A DNA stretch of 64,000 nt from positions 1,178,001 to 1,242,000 of the forward strand of contig NZ_JAIEZV010000001.1 in assembly GCF_019599545.1 (NCBI RefSeq), written 5' to 3'. Under the pieces are notes generated by a model. The model did not search any database. It was given only the letters and a program-made list of their open reading frames with translations, and was not told the DNA's origin. The stretch is from Halobacillus sp. Nhm2S1 (GTDB taxonomy: Bacteria > Bacillota > Bacilli > Bacillales > Halobacillaceae). Below are positions 33,861 to 42,743 of the stretch, one piece after another (within the stretch, counting starts at the first letter, position 1; every line of letters starts with the position of its first letter). Position numbers and translations under genes: made by a program.

Positions 33861-35156
33861 TTAGTGGCCTGGGAAGAAGACCATTTGCAAAATGAAAATA
33901 ACTGCGAACATATACAGCATCCAGTGAACATCTTTTCCTTTTCCAGTGACCAGCTTTAGCAACGGGTACGTAATAAAGCCGAAAGAGATCCCTGTTGCAA
34001 TACTCGAAGTAAGAGGCATGGAAAGGATAATGATGAAGGCCGGGAAAGCATCATCGAAAGAACCCCAGTTCACCTTTGCAAGACCGCCCATCATAAAGCA
34101 ACCGACAATGATCAATACGGGAGCTGTAATGGCTGGCAACCCAGAAACTGCTCCAACGATAGGGGCAAAAAACATCGACAGAATGAACAAGAACGCAACA
34201 ACCAGAGTCGTTAGTCCAGTCCGTCCTCCAGCTGCTACTCCTGAAGAAGATTCAATGTATGCGGAGGAAGGACTCGTTCCGAACATAGCTCCCACGGTTG
34301 TAGCTGAGGCATCAGCCATTAAAGCCGCACGTGCTCTCGGAAGGCTTCCATCTTTGCGGATGAAACCTGCTTGTTCCGCTACACCGATCATCGTTCCTGT
34401 CGTGTCGAAAATCGTAACGAGTAGAAAAGCGAAAATGACTGTATAAAGCCCATTGCTGAATACCGCTCCAATATCCATATCCCAGAAGACAGGAGCAGGC
34501 GGGGCCTGGATGAACCCTTCCAGCTGGAGCTGTCCCGTGAAGAAGCCAATGATACCTGTCACGAACATACCGATGAACAATCCGCCCGTCACGTTTCTAG
34601 CGATCAGGATCAAAGTGAAGAAAAGCCCGAATACAGTCAACAATGGACCTTTTGCCGTCAAGTCACCAAGCGTAACCAACGTTTCTTCACTAGGAACAAT
34701 GATCTCTGACATTCTTAAACCGAGAAAAGCAATAAATAAACCGATGCCTGATGTGATCCCATATTTTAATGAAGGAGGAATCGCAGTAATCAATGTCTTT
34801 CGTAAACTTGTCAAACTAAGAAGAACAAACAATATACCTGATACAAACACAGCCCCGAAAATAACAGAATAACTGACATCCTGTTGAACGACCTCTGTAA
34901 CGAAGTAAGCATTCAATCCCATCCCTGGAGCAATAGCTATGGGATAATTGGCAGCGAAAGCCATGATCAACGTACCAACGACTGCTGCAATGATCGTCGC
35001 CATGAACACTTGCTCGAATGGCACTCCAGCACTTGAAAGAATCGCCGGGTTAACAACAACGATATAGACCATCGTCAAAAATGTCGTTAATCCTGCAAGC
35101 AACTCTGTTTTAACACTTGTATGATTTTCATTTAATCGGAACCATTTGTTTAACAT
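33861..35156 (-). CDS. Purine (guanine/hypoxanthine or adenine) permease, AzgA/PbuG-PbuO family
   Basis: 431 aa with about 13-14 membrane helices of the nucleobase/ascorbate-type fold. Family signatures are LLAGLTTFLTMVYIVVVNP at the N-terminus, IAPGMGLNAYF (about 75-85), DTTGTMIGVAEQAG near 252 and GTSPSSAYIESSSGVAAGGRTG near 295, which form the substrate site. It imports purine bases with protons. PbuG and PbuO cannot be separated by eye; length (432 versus 440) fits PbuO slightly better. Candidate PurR boxes lie upstream, and no purine riboswitch is visible there. Confidence 0.9.
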   Translation of the reverse strand: MLNKWFRLNENHTSVKTELLAGLTTFLTMVYIVVVNPAILSSAGVPFEQVFMATIIAAVVGTLIMAFAANYPIAIAPGMGLNAYFVTEVVQQDVSYSVIFGAVFVSGILFVLLSLTSLRKTLITAIPPSLKYGITSGIGLFIAFLGLRMSEIIVPSEETLVTLGDLTAKGPLLTVFGLFFTLILIARNVTGGLFIGMFVTGIIGFFTGQLQLEGFIQAPPAPVFWDMDIGAVFSNGLYTVIFAFLLVTIFDTTGTMIGVAEQAGFIRKDGSLPRARAALMADASATTVGAMFGTSPSSAYIESSSGVAAGGRTGLTTLVVAFLFILSMFFAPIVGAVSGLPAITAPVLIIVGCFMMGGLAKVNWGSFDDAFPAFIIILSMPLTSSIATGISFGFITYPLLKLVTGKGKDVHWMLYMFAVIFILQMVFFPGH

Positions 35157-35197
35157 TTGGAAACACCAAACTTTCCATAAGAATTACAACGTGTATT

Positions 35198-35230
35198 ATA
35201 ATATTATTTTTACGAACAAAAATCAATAGA
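35198..35230 (-). promoter_or_regulatory. Candidate promoter of the purine permease gene
   Basis: On the minus strand TTGATT (about 35228-35223), 17-bp spacer, TATTAT (about 35205-35200). The spacer contains GTTCG of one candidate PurR box. Confidence 0.45.
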
Positions 35231-35252
35231 AACATTATAAATGTTCGTTTTT
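35208..35252. promoter_or_regulatory. Candidate paired PurR boxes
   Basis: CGAAC at 35213-35217 and GTTCG at 35243-35247, each in an A/T-rich context, form an inverted pair like PurR boxes (AWWWCCGAACWWT). The gap of 25 bp between cores is slightly longer than the usual 22-23, so this is tentative. Confidence 0.4.
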
Positions 35253-35265
35253 ATTATCACTACAT

Positions 35266-35304
35266 AAAAAAACCGTCGGAGGAAATCATTCCTCCGACGG
35301 TTTT
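35266..35304 (-). terminator. Terminator of ydbST
   Basis: AAAACCGTCGGAGGAA pairs perfectly with TTCCTCCGACGGTTTT around a 4-nt loop, with long A and T runs. The stem includes the ydbT stop codon. Confidence 0.93.
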
Positions 35305-36785
35305 TCAGCTGATCGCTTGACTCTATACCATTCCATCATTTCTTCTGTGTCCTTCTTCTCAAGGTAGTAGCAGGAAGCAAGCGCCCTTCCTCCTCCCGAG
35401 GTCAACATGACCTCTATGCTTGAGAGGTGTGTCCTTCTTTGAAAATACGTCTGTTTTTCATATGAGGCCTGAATGCGGTACTTTTTCATAAAGTAGGTCT
35501 GTTTGATAATTCCTCTCGATCGTAAGGTAAGTTGGTCTCCAAGTACATTCCATCCTGCATCATGGTAGGCAAGCCAACCGAGTACAGCTAAGAAGAACCC
35601 GGCCAAAATGGAAAGCAGACCATAAGGAAAAAAGAAAATACTAATGGGAATCGCGGCTACAAAACCGAACCATGAGTGACGGAGAATATAACGCAATAAC
35701 GATCTTTTAGGTGGTTGATGAAAATCATCCACAACATCATAATCAGGCAGCACCTTTTTCAATATTTCCCCTACTTTTGCTTCTTTGATCATTGGCAGCA
35801 GACGCAACTGATGCTCATCATTTTTCAAGACCGAACCCCCTGCACTGATTAACGTGACAGAAGCGTATCCTAAAGGTTGTCGAATTAAATTTTCTTCCAT
35901 CCGGACTCCCTGGATTCGATTCAAGGGTATGGTCATCTGCTTTTTCTCCAGCCACCCACGGGTAATGATCAAATCATCTCCGTCAATAAAAACAGAAAAG
36001 TTCGCATACCTTAGAATGGTCATCACAATCGATATCCCATAAGCCACTAGTAATATCACGAGAGCCGTAAAAGCAACGACCAGTACCCCAATCTGAATCC
36101 AATCAAGGATTTCATTGTAAATGGTCCCTACAGGTAAAAGGTCCATGAATTGAGAAAAGAAAACAGCTACCCCGGAGATGACTACTCCCGCACCGCCAGA
36201 AGTGACCGCCATCATTACGATTTCTTTCATTGACATGGCATAGACCTTTACGCGCTTTGGTTCTTCCATCTCTGCTTGTAGTTCTTCAGTCTCACTAACT
36301 TCGCCATCCTGTCTCCCGTATCTTCGTTTTTTCTCCTGGAAAATAGCTTCTTCCAAGGAACTTGCGTCTTCCCGGCGAATCGCCGTCAGTTCAGCCTCTG
36401 CTTTTTCATTTCCTGTAGATCCAGCGGTCTCAACTGAAACCTTAACAAGGTTCAACGGACGATGGAAAATACCCTCCGAGAAATCAAGACTCTGAATTCG
36501 ATCAATAGGGATGTATCTCTTTTTACGGAAAATAAGCCCATATTCAATTCTCAGCTCTCCCTCTTCCATGCGGTATGTAAAGCGAAGCCAGCGAATAATC
36601 CCTGAACCTAAAACGAGTAGCAGAACACCAATCCATATGAGCAATGGAATCCAATCCACTTCTCCACTGAAGATGTTTCCATTCAAAACGAGCACAATGA
36701 TCAATGGCAAAGCCGCATCTTTTAACGTCTTCACAAAGTTGATGATGGCTGAAATCGGATGGAGTCTTTTAGGTTCAAACATCAT
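35286..36785 (-). CDS. ydbT: Membrane protein with bacterial PH domains, YdbT family
   Basis: 499 aa with two repeats of a membrane-helix pair plus a bacterial pleckstrin-like (bPH2) domain, and a third partial copy. Typical bPH2 sequences are EEGELRIEYGLIFRKKRYIPIDRIQSLDF (about 73-101) and DDLIITRGWLEKKQMTIPLNRIQGVRMEE later, showing the internal repeat. The start overlaps ydbS by 11 bp. In B. subtilis YdbS-YdbT act together, and loss alters tolerance to some antimicrobial peptides; the molecular role is unclear. Confidence 0.88.
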   Translation of the reverse strand: MMFEPKRLHPISAIINFVKTLKDAALPLIIVLVLNGNIFSGEVDWIPLLIWIGVLLLVLGSGIIRWLRFTYRMEEGELRIEYGLIFRKKRYIPIDRIQSLDFSEGIFHRPLNLVKVSVETAGSTGNEKAEAELTAIRREDASSLEEAIFQEKKRRYGRQDGEVSETEELQAEMEEPKRVKVYAMSMKEIVMMAVTSGGAGVVISGVAVFFSQFMDLLPVGTIYNEILDWIQIGVLVVAFTALVILLVAYGISIVMTILRYANFSVFIDGDDLIITRGWLEKKQMTIPLNRIQGVRMEENLIRQPLGYASVTLISAGGSVLKNDEHQLRLLPMIKEAKVGEILKKVLPDYDVVDDFHQPPKRSLLRYILRHSWFGFVAAIPISIFFFPYGLLSILAGFFLAVLGWLAYHDAGWNVLGDQLTLRSRGIIKQTYFMKKYRIQASYEKQTYFQRRTHLSSIEVMLTSGGGRALASCYYLEKKDTEEMMEWYRVKRSAEKPSEE

Positions 36786-37254
36786 CTTCCGCCACCCTTG
36801 CTAAGGAAGAGATGGACTGGCGCAGACGCTCCGCTTCCCGCTCGTCTAATGCCGGAATTTTATGTACCGTTGCGGCAGTAGAAATGCTGATCGTAGATAA
36901 GCGGAATTTCCTAAGTAGTGGGCCTTGTTCTGTATCGACATGTTGCACTCTCACCATAGGTACGAGCGTACGCGTCACTATAAATAACCCGTACTGCAAG
37001 TCGATCTCCGTTTCAGTGACATCATACCTCCACCTTTTCCATCGTAACGTTGGCACAAGCCAGACCATTGAGAGCACCTCCAACAAAGCGATGCCTAGTC
37101 CAATTAGAACGATCCACCATGGCCACTCCCATAAGAAAACGGTGACGGTTAGACCAATCGTCAATAAGAGAATGATTCCCACCTGTATCCATCCGTAAAT
37201 GCGCCACAATGTAAGTGCCCGTTGTGAAATTCTCTGTGTCGGTTGTTGTTCCAT
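36775..37254 (-). CDS. ydbS: Small bPH2-domain membrane protein, YdbS family
   Basis: 159 aa: two membrane helices (about 17-65), then one bPH2 domain (about 70-155; TETEIDLQYGLFIVTRTLVPMVRVQHVDTE). Start ATG follows GGGGGTGGAAGA. It is the first gene of a two-gene operon with ydbT and probably forms a complex with its product. Confidence 0.88.
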   Translation of the reverse strand: MEQQPTQRISQRALTLWRIYGWIQVGIILLLTIGLTVTVFLWEWPWWIVLIGLGIALLEVLSMVWLVPTLRWKRWRYDVTETEIDLQYGLFIVTRTLVPMVRVQHVDTEQGPLLRKFRLSTISISTAATVHKIPALDEREAERLRQSISSLARVAEDDV

Positions 37255-37315
37255 TCTTCCACCCCCTGTATAGGATTACGATTGAGCGATCGAAATGTTT
37301 CATTATTATAAAAGA

Positions 37316-37337
37316 AGCCGGACATGACAGCCCGGCT
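37316..37337 (-). terminator. Short terminator of proC
   Basis: AGCCGG pairs with CCGGCT around a 10-nt loop; on the minus strand TTCTTTTAT follows. The stem is short. Confidence 0.55.
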
Positions 37338-37343
37338 ATCCCT

Positions 37344-38159
37344 TTATTTTTTTCCCTCTGATAATGCTTTAGATTTTTCCGTACAAGCAGTCATTCCTTG
37401 AATGATGGCATTTCTGAAGCCGGCTTCTTCAAGTTTTGTCACACCAGCAATGGTTGTCCCCCCAGGCGTGCAGACAGCATCCTTCAGTTCACCAGGGTGA
37501 CGCCCGGTCTCTTTGACCATTTGAGCCGCACCTTGAACAGACTGGGATACCATTTTATACGCTTTGTCTCTTGGGAAGCCTTGCTGAACTGCCGTATCGG
37601 CCATCGCTTCAATAAGCATGTAAATAAAAGCCGGAGAAGACCCGCTTACAGCCGGCACGGCATCCATCAACTTTTCTTCTACGATTTCAGCTTCTCCAAA
37701 ACTTTCAAACACTTCCATCACTTCTGCTAATTCCTCTTTGGTGACAAAATCATTCGGACACAGAACGCTCATGCCTGCTCCGACAAGCGAAGGAGTGTTC
37801 GGCATGGAACGGATCACTTTCACATTGCGTCCAAAAGCTTCTTTCATGGCATCGAGTGTGATCCCGGCAGCAATAGTGACAACTACGGTATCCTCGGGTA
37901 CTTCATCCTTAATTTCCTGGACGACCCCTTGATACACATAAGGTTTCACCGCTAAGAACAGCAGATCACTTTCTCTTGCCACTCGTTTATTTTCATTGGA
38001 AATATTAATCCCATATTCATCAGTCACAAAGTCTATCGTTTCATCGGATAAAGCCGTCGCAGCGATATCACGCGCCTTTACAAGGCCCGCATCAATCATC
38101 CCTTGAATCATCGCCTGCCCCATTTGACCACAGCCGATAAAACCTATACGCTTATTCAC
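37344..38159 (-). CDS. proC: Pyrroline-5-carboxylate reductase
   Basis: 271 aa. The NADPH-binding Rossmann motif IGFIGCGQMG (Gly9, Gly11, Gly14) starts the protein. The C-terminal helical dimer domain carries the P5C-binding signature VSGSSPAFIYMLIEAMADTA and the later TCTPGGTT-type loop (here CTPGGTTIAGV). It catalyses the last step of proline synthesis, and proline is a compatible solute in halophilic Bacillaceae. GTG at 38159 is chosen because GGAGG lies 8 bp upstream and it matches the family N-terminus; an upstream in-frame ATG adds 20 residues with no such site. Confidence 0.93.
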   Translation of the reverse strand: MNKRIGFIGCGQMGQAMIQGMIDAGLVKARDIAATALSDETIDFVTDEYGINISNENKRVARESDLLFLAVKPYVYQGVVQEIKDEVPEDTVVVTIAAGITLDAMKEAFGRNVKVIRSMPNTPSLVGAGMSVLCPNDFVTKEELAEVMEVFESFGEAEIVEEKLMDAVPAVSGSSPAFIYMLIEAMADTAVQQGFPRDKAYKMVSQSVQGAAQMVKETGRHPGELKDAVCTPGGTTIAGVTKLEEAGFRNAIIQGMTACTEKSKALSEGKK

Positions 38160-38357
38160 CGTACATCCCTCCTTGGTGACTCTTATTGTATAGGAAGATT
38201 GTCGAACGTACAATTCCATAATGGATATCCTTCGTTTTCTCTAGTAAAAATTACATGTTTTTTCTAGAAAAGGTTTACAAACCCGCATGTCTTACCTATA
38301 ATAATAAATGTATTCTTCATATCATAGTGAAACGCCCAAAATATCATAGCTGCTACG

Positions 38358-38391
38358 AAAAAAGCCGAGCTGCCTTAAGCTCGGCTTTTTT
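38358..38391 (-). terminator. Terminator of the antiporter gene
   Basis: AAAAAAGCCGAGC pairs perfectly with GCTCGGCTTTTTT around an 8-nt loop. It overlaps the end of the antiporter gene. Confidence 0.92.
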
Positions 38392-39880
38392 CGTGTTCTC
38401 TTTCATCTTCTTTGATTGCTTCAAGAAGCTTCTTCACTTCTTTTTTATTTTTTCTTGCTACAAGGATATACAACGTGTCTCCAGCTTTGATTTCTGTCTG
38501 GCCATAAGGGGTGATCACATCCCCGTCACGGATAATGGCATTGATCAATGCCCGATCAGGCAATTCCATATCTTCTAATTTTTGACCAACCACGATGTTT
38601 CTTTCCGTTACATCGAACTCAATCATTTCAACGTTTGCTTTGCCGATAGAAATCAGCTCAAGAGAATGAATCGGATTCCCAAGCTTATCGGAAACAAGAT
38701 GGAATCGTTCAGCAATCCAGGTAATGGAAGAACCTTGTACCAGGGCTGAAGTAAGGACTGTAAAGAAAACAACGTTGAAGATGAGCTGGCTGTTCTGAAT
38801 TCCCGCAAGCATTGGGAAGATGGCAAGGACGATGGGTACAGCACCGCGCAAACCAGCCCAGGATAAAAAGTACTTTTCCTTCATCGTAAAGGAAAAACCG
38901 ATCAGACTTAAAAGGGTGGCCACAGGCCTCGCGATAAAAATGAGCACTAGAGCTATTAACAAACCATCTACCATGACAGGCCATGTGAAGACTTCTGTTG
39001 GAGAGACGAATAGTCCTAGAATAATAAACATAAGGATTTGGGCCATCCAACCAAATCCTTCATGGAAACGCAAAATGGAATAACGGTAGGCCAGTTCAGC
39101 ATTACCGATGACAACAGCAGTTACATATACAGCTAAAAGACCACTCGCTTGGAGAAGTGAACTTGAACTGTATGATAAAAAGGCGAAACCTAAGGCGAAC
39201 AAAGGATAAAGTCCACTGGAGTCAAGATTGATCCGGTTAAGCGATAAGCTTGCCAGGTAACCGATGCCCGCTCCGACAGCAAGTCCAGCCCCCATCTGCC
39301 AAAAGAAAGATCCGATCATCCCTAATATATTGACTTGATCAATCGTGAGCAATTGAATGATAGAAATGGTCAGAAAAACAGCCATCGGATCGTTTGTACC
39401 CGACTCTGCTTCTAGTGTCGCTTCAAGTTTAGGTCGGACATTTTTACCTTTTAAAACGGCAAAAACGGCAGCCGCATCCGTAGACCCTACAATTGACCCC
39501 ACAAGGAACGCTTCAATCCAACCGATATGTAAGATGAACTTGGCAGCTAAAGCTACGATGGATGTCGTAAGGACAACCCCTATTGTAGCTAATGAAATGG
39601 AAGGAGCCACTACCGGACGTATGTCTTTCCACTTTGTCAGCATACCACCCTCAAACAAAATCACAATCAAGGCGATGACACCAATCAACTGAGCAATTTC
39701 CGGGTTGTCGAAATAAATGAATCCAAGTCCATCATTCCCCACAAGCATTCCAACGGCAATAAACAAAACAAGAGAAGGAACCCCGAGCCTGGAAGAGAAC
39801 TTTGTAACGATGATACTGACAATGAGCAATAGAGCCATCAGCATGATGAATTGATTGGACTCTAAAATTTCCTGAATCAT
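38375..39880 (-). CDS. CPA1-type K+(Na+)/H+ antiporter with TrkA-C (RCK_C) domain
   Basis: 501 aa: about 12-13 membrane helices (about 1-385) of the NhaP2/CvrA branch. The functional core reads EAFLVGSIVGSTDAAAVFAVL (about 116-136), then EAESGTNDPMAVFLTI with the paired acidic/Asn residues of the ion site. The C-terminal RCK_C domain (about 410-485) ends before a charged KEDEREHEKS tail and likely senses a ligand. Predicted potassium or sodium efflux coupled to proton entry, useful in salt and pH homeostasis. Single gene; substrate ion unproven. Confidence 0.9.
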   Translation of the reverse strand: MIQEILESNQFIMLMALLLIVSIIVTKFSSRLGVPSLVLFIAVGMLVGNDGLGFIYFDNPEIAQLIGVIALIVILFEGGMLTKWKDIRPVVAPSISLATIGVVLTTSIVALAAKFILHIGWIEAFLVGSIVGSTDAAAVFAVLKGKNVRPKLEATLEAESGTNDPMAVFLTISIIQLLTIDQVNILGMIGSFFWQMGAGLAVGAGIGYLASLSLNRINLDSSGLYPLFALGFAFLSYSSSSLLQASGLLAVYVTAVVIGNAELAYRYSILRFHEGFGWMAQILMFIILGLFVSPTEVFTWPVMVDGLLIALVLIFIARPVATLLSLIGFSFTMKEKYFLSWAGLRGAVPIVLAIFPMLAGIQNSQLIFNVVFFTVLTSALVQGSSITWIAERFHLVSDKLGNPIHSLELISIGKANVEMIEFDVTERNIVVGQKLEDMELPDRALINAIIRDGDVITPYGQTEIKAGDTLYILVARKNKKEVKKLLEAIKEDEREHEKSRA

Positions 39881-39980
39881 AAACGATACTCCTTTTATTT
39901 TCTATATAGGAACATTATAACAAGGAGAACTCAGGTTTAAGTAATAAAACACTCGTCCAGATTTTAAAAACACAAAAAAG

Positions 39981-40005
39981 GCCAAGCAACAAGATGTTAC
40001 TTGGC
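39981..40005 (-). terminator. Terminator of yhbH
   Basis: GCCAAG(C)AACA pairs with TGTT(A)CTTGGC with one mismatch, followed by CTTTTTTGTG on the minus strand. Confidence 0.78.
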
Positions 40006-40017
40006 TCCTTTGCAACA

Positions 40018-41181
40018 TCAGCTTAGCATCTCTTCTACTTGTTCACTAAAGAATTGTTTCATAGCATGAAATACATCTGCTTTTCTTCTCAAAATGTAAT
40101 AACGGAACTTCGGGTGATCGATAGATTTATAAGCCTGCATTAGACTCGAGGAACGATTGTATTGGTTGACTTCTCCATAACCAAACATTTGTGAAACCTC
40201 AATGAGTTGTTCAATCAATCCCAGACAGCGTTTATTGTCAGATGTTAAATTGTCACCATCGGAAAAGTGGAACGGATAAATGTTGTAACGGTCCGGTGAA
40301 TACTTCGTCTCGATCAACTCTAATGCCTTACGATAAGCTGAGGAGCAAATCGTCCCTCCACTCTCCCCTTTGGAAAAGAAATCTTCCTCACTGACAACTT
40401 TTGCTTGAGTGTGGTGGGCCACAAATTCAATTTCGACCGTTTCATAATTCCGGTTCAGGAACCTGGTCATCCAGAAAAAGAAACTTCTGGCCATATATTT
40501 CTCCCACTGTCCCATAGAACCACTTGTATCCATCATTGCAATAACTACAGCTTTAGACTCCGGTTTGGTTTTTTCATTCCATGTTTTAAATCGAATATCT
40601 TCCGGATAAATCGGTGCAAATGACGCTTCCCCACCCAAAGCGTTTCGTTTATACGCTTCAAGCATCGTCCTCTTCTTGTCAATGTTTCCAGTCAATCCTG
40701 TTTTTCGGATATCACTGAACTCGATATCTGTGTGAATGATATTGTCTTTTTCCTTCTCATCCAAATTCGGTAAGGTCAATTCCTTAAACAAGGCTTCCTC
40801 TAACTCTGCTAATGAAATCTCTGCCTCATAATAATCTTCACCAGCTTGATCACCGGCTCCATCCCCATCGCCAGGCTTACCTTTCGATTGTTGCGGCGCT
40901 TGAGCGACGACATCTCCGACTTCACTATCTCCTTCACCTTGTCCTGCATGCTTATTCTTCTCGTGATTATAACGGATCTTATATTCATCAAGTGAACGTA
41001 TTGGAATCTTAACGACACGCTTTCCATTCGACATCACAATGTTTTCTTCAGTAATGAGATCTGGTAACTGCTTGCTCATCGCATCCTTCACTTTTTCTTG
41101 ATGTCGCCGCTGATCGTCGTAGCCTTTCCGATGGAGGGACCAGTCGTCTTCGGCGATTACGAAACTCATCTCTTCATCCAT
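40018..41181 (-). CDS. yhbH: Sporulation protein YhbH (DUF444, VWA-like)
   Basis: 387 aa. N-terminal basic region with [17 protein letters not shown], a Gln/Gly-rich linker (about 85-115), then a von Willebrand A-like domain with MIDAS sequence MMDTSGSMG around residue 215. DUF444 proteins work with the PrkA serine kinase. Start ATG follows TAGGAGGGAATTAC. Unlike the usual Bacillus order, where yhbH directly follows prkA, here four genes (odhB, odhA, ppk, ppx) lie between them. A candidate sigma-E promoter lies upstream. Confidence 0.92.
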   Translation of the reverse strand: MDEEMSFVIAEDDWSLHRKGYDDQRRHQEKVKDAMSKQLPDLITEENIVMSNGKRVVKIPIRSLDEYKIRYNHEKNKHAGQGEGDSEVGDVVAQAPQQSKGKPGDGDGAGDQAGEDYYEAEISLAELEEALFKELTLPNLDEKEKDNIIHTDIEFSDIRKTGLTGNIDKKRTMLEAYKRNALGGEASFAPIYPEDIRFKTWNEKTKPESKAVVIAMMDTSGSMGQWEKYMARSFFFWMTRFLNRNYETVEIEFVAHHTQAKVVSEEDFFSKGESGGTICSSAYRKALELIETKYSPDRYNIYPFHFSDGDNLTSDNKRCLGLIEQLIEVSQMFGYGEVNQYNRSSSLMQAYKSIDHPKFRYYILRRKADVFHAMKQFFSEQVEEMLS

Positions 41182-41210
41182 GTAATTCCCTCCTAATCGA
41201 GTATTACTCT

Positions 41211-41240
41211 ATCGTATGCAGGTCCACGGTAATGGATGAA
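41211..41240 (-). promoter_or_regulatory. Candidate sigma-E promoter of yhbH
   Basis: On the minus strand TTCATCCAT (41240-41232), 13-bp spacer, CATACGAT (41218-41211). The -10 is close to the sigma-E pattern CATACANT; the -35 is partial. Confidence 0.4.
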
Positions 41241-41342
41241 AGATATTGAGATATACATGGATTATTTGTTTCTTTCGCCTAAATTGTCTACCTTTTCACA
41301 ATCAGATTGATAGTCCATGCTGGTAAATATGTTGTTTAAGTA

Positions 41343-41378
41343 TATGGCAGGATTGTGTAAGACATGATTTCGAGACAA
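41343..41378. repeat. Interspersed repeat remnant V (end only)
   Basis: ATATGGCAGGATTGTG at about 41343-41358, then TAAGAC and GATTTCGAGAC, closely match the left end and flank of element II at about 10400-10435. No interior follows. Confidence 0.6.
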
Positions 41379-41391
41379 TTTTAAGCAAAGA

Positions 41392-41426
41392 AAAACCCCT
41401 TCCACGGATGTTGTGGAAGGGGTTTT
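41392..41426 (-). terminator. Terminator of odhAB
   Basis: AAAACCCCTTCCAC pairs perfectly with GTGGAAGGGGTTTT around a 7-nt loop. Confidence 0.93.
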
Positions 41427-41429
41427 ATT

Positions 41430-42743
41430 TTAGCCTTCGAGCAATAGATCGAATGGATCTTCAATCATTTCTTTAATTCTGCGCAAGAACTGTACCGCAT
41501 CTTTTCCATCTACGATTCTGTGGTCGTAGGAAAGAGCAATGTACATCATTGGGCGAGCTTCAATTGTGTCATCCGGCATGACTTTCGCACGCTTTTCAAT
41601 GTTGTGCAATCCAAGGATTCCTACTTGAGGTGCATTCAAGATTGGTGTGGAAAGCATAGAACCGAATATTCCACCGTTCGTGATTGTAAATGAACCACCT
41701 TGCAAGTCCTCAAGACCCAGCTCTTTGTTACGTGCTTTGGTCGCAAGGTCAGCAATTCCTTTTTCAATACCGGCAAAGTCAAGGCGATCCGCATCACGGA
41801 CAACAGGAACGACGAGACCTTCATCTGTTGATACCGCCATACCGATATCATAGAACTGTTTCTTAATGATTTCGTTGCCCTGAATTTCTGCATTGAGTAA
41901 TGGGAATTCCTTCAATGCTCCAACTGCAGCTTTTGTGAAGAAGGACATGAATCCTAATTTGATGTCGTGTTTCTTAAGGAAGGATTCTTTACGTTCACTT
42001 CTTAGCTTCATAACATTGGTCATATCTACTTCGTTGAAGGTTGTAAGCATCGCAGATTCCTGCTGGGCTTCAACGAGTCTCTTAGCAATCGTTTGGCGTC
42101 GGCGGGACATTTTCACCCGTTCGACTGGTTTATCAAACTCTGTTTTCTTCGTTTCTTCTTTTTTCTTCTCCTGCTTCTTAGGTTTGTCCTCAGAAGAAGA
42201 GTTGGAAGAACCTTTAGATTCTTGCTTATTTTCTCCTTTAGCAGCTGCATCGACATCTTCCGGACGGATACGGCCAAGGGGATCGCGAGCAGAAATCTCA
42301 CTCAAGTCAATTCCTAATTCACGCGCACGTTTACGAGCAGCAGGAGTAGCAATCACGTCTTTAGAATCTTTTTTGGACGTCTCTTTTTTCTCCTCAGAAG
42401 CTGGTTGCTGCTTTTCTTCTTTGTTGGATGCTTCTTTTTCTTTTTCTTCTTCTGGTTCGGACTCTTCCTCATTAGAAGATGTATCTTCATCAGAGCCTCC
42501 GGCTTCGCCGTTTTCATCGACTTTAGCAATCACATCGCCGACTTCAACGTCGTCTCCTGCTTCTCTCAACAACTCAGCAATGACACCACTGGCATCAGCA
42601 TTCACTTCAACGTTTACTTTATCTGTCTCAAGCTCGAGAATTGGATCGCCTTTTTCCACTTGATCCCCTTTTTTGACGAGCCATTCTGATATTGTACCTT
42701 CTGTTATGGATTCAGCTAATTCAGGAACTTTAATTTCCTTCAT
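41430..42743 (-). CDS. odhB: Dihydrolipoamide succinyltransferase (E2 of 2-oxoglutarate dehydrogenase)
   Basis: 437 aa. Lipoyl domain 1-76 with lipoyl-Lys42 (LETDKVNVEV), an acidic Glu/Ser linker, a peripheral subunit-binding domain (about 130-165; ATPAARKRARELGIDL), a second charged linker and the catalytic domain with His408 in DHRIVDGKDA. It transfers the succinyl group to CoA in the TCA cycle. ATG at 42743 has AGGAGGAGAAACAA upstream; a start 12 codons earlier does not. The start overlaps odhA by 14 bp. The E3 subunit is not encoded here and is probably shared with pyruvate dehydrogenase. The lipoyl group would come from the LipM/LipA route encoded at 52-54 kb. Confidence 0.95.
   Translation of the reverse strand: MKEIKVPELAESITEGTISEWLVKKGDQVEKGDPILELETDKVNVEVNADASGVIAELLREAGDDVEVGDVIAKVDENGEAGGSDEDTSSNEEESEPEEEKEKEASNKEEKQQPASEEKKETSKKDSKDVIATPAARKRARELGIDLSEISARDPLGRIRPEDVDAAAKGENKQESKGSSNSSSEDKPKKQEKKKEETKKTEFDKPVERVKMSRRRQTIAKRLVEAQQESAMLTTFNEVDMTNVMKLRSERKESFLKKHDIKLGFMSFFTKAAVGALKEFPLLNAEIQGNEIIKKQFYDIGMAVSTDEGLVVPVVRDADRLDFAGIEKGIADLATKARNKELGLEDLQGGSFTITNGGIFGSMLSTPILNAPQVGILGLHNIEKRAKVMPDDTIEARPMMYIALSYDHRIVDGKDAVQFLRRIKEMIEDPFDLLLEG

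Noticed and set aside
35157-35265. Purine riboswitch upstream of the AzgA-type permease
   Set aside because: The J2/3 TTTCTACC and L3 CCGTAAA motifs are absent; only candidate PurR boxes are visible.
38196-38203. TTGTCGAA near the proC start as a regulatory site
   Set aside because: Single short match with no pairing or promoter context.
41893-42663. 256-codon open frame on the plus strand, antisense to odhB
   Set aside because: Ser-rich composition is the complement of the acidic and Lys-rich odhB linkers; no independent support.
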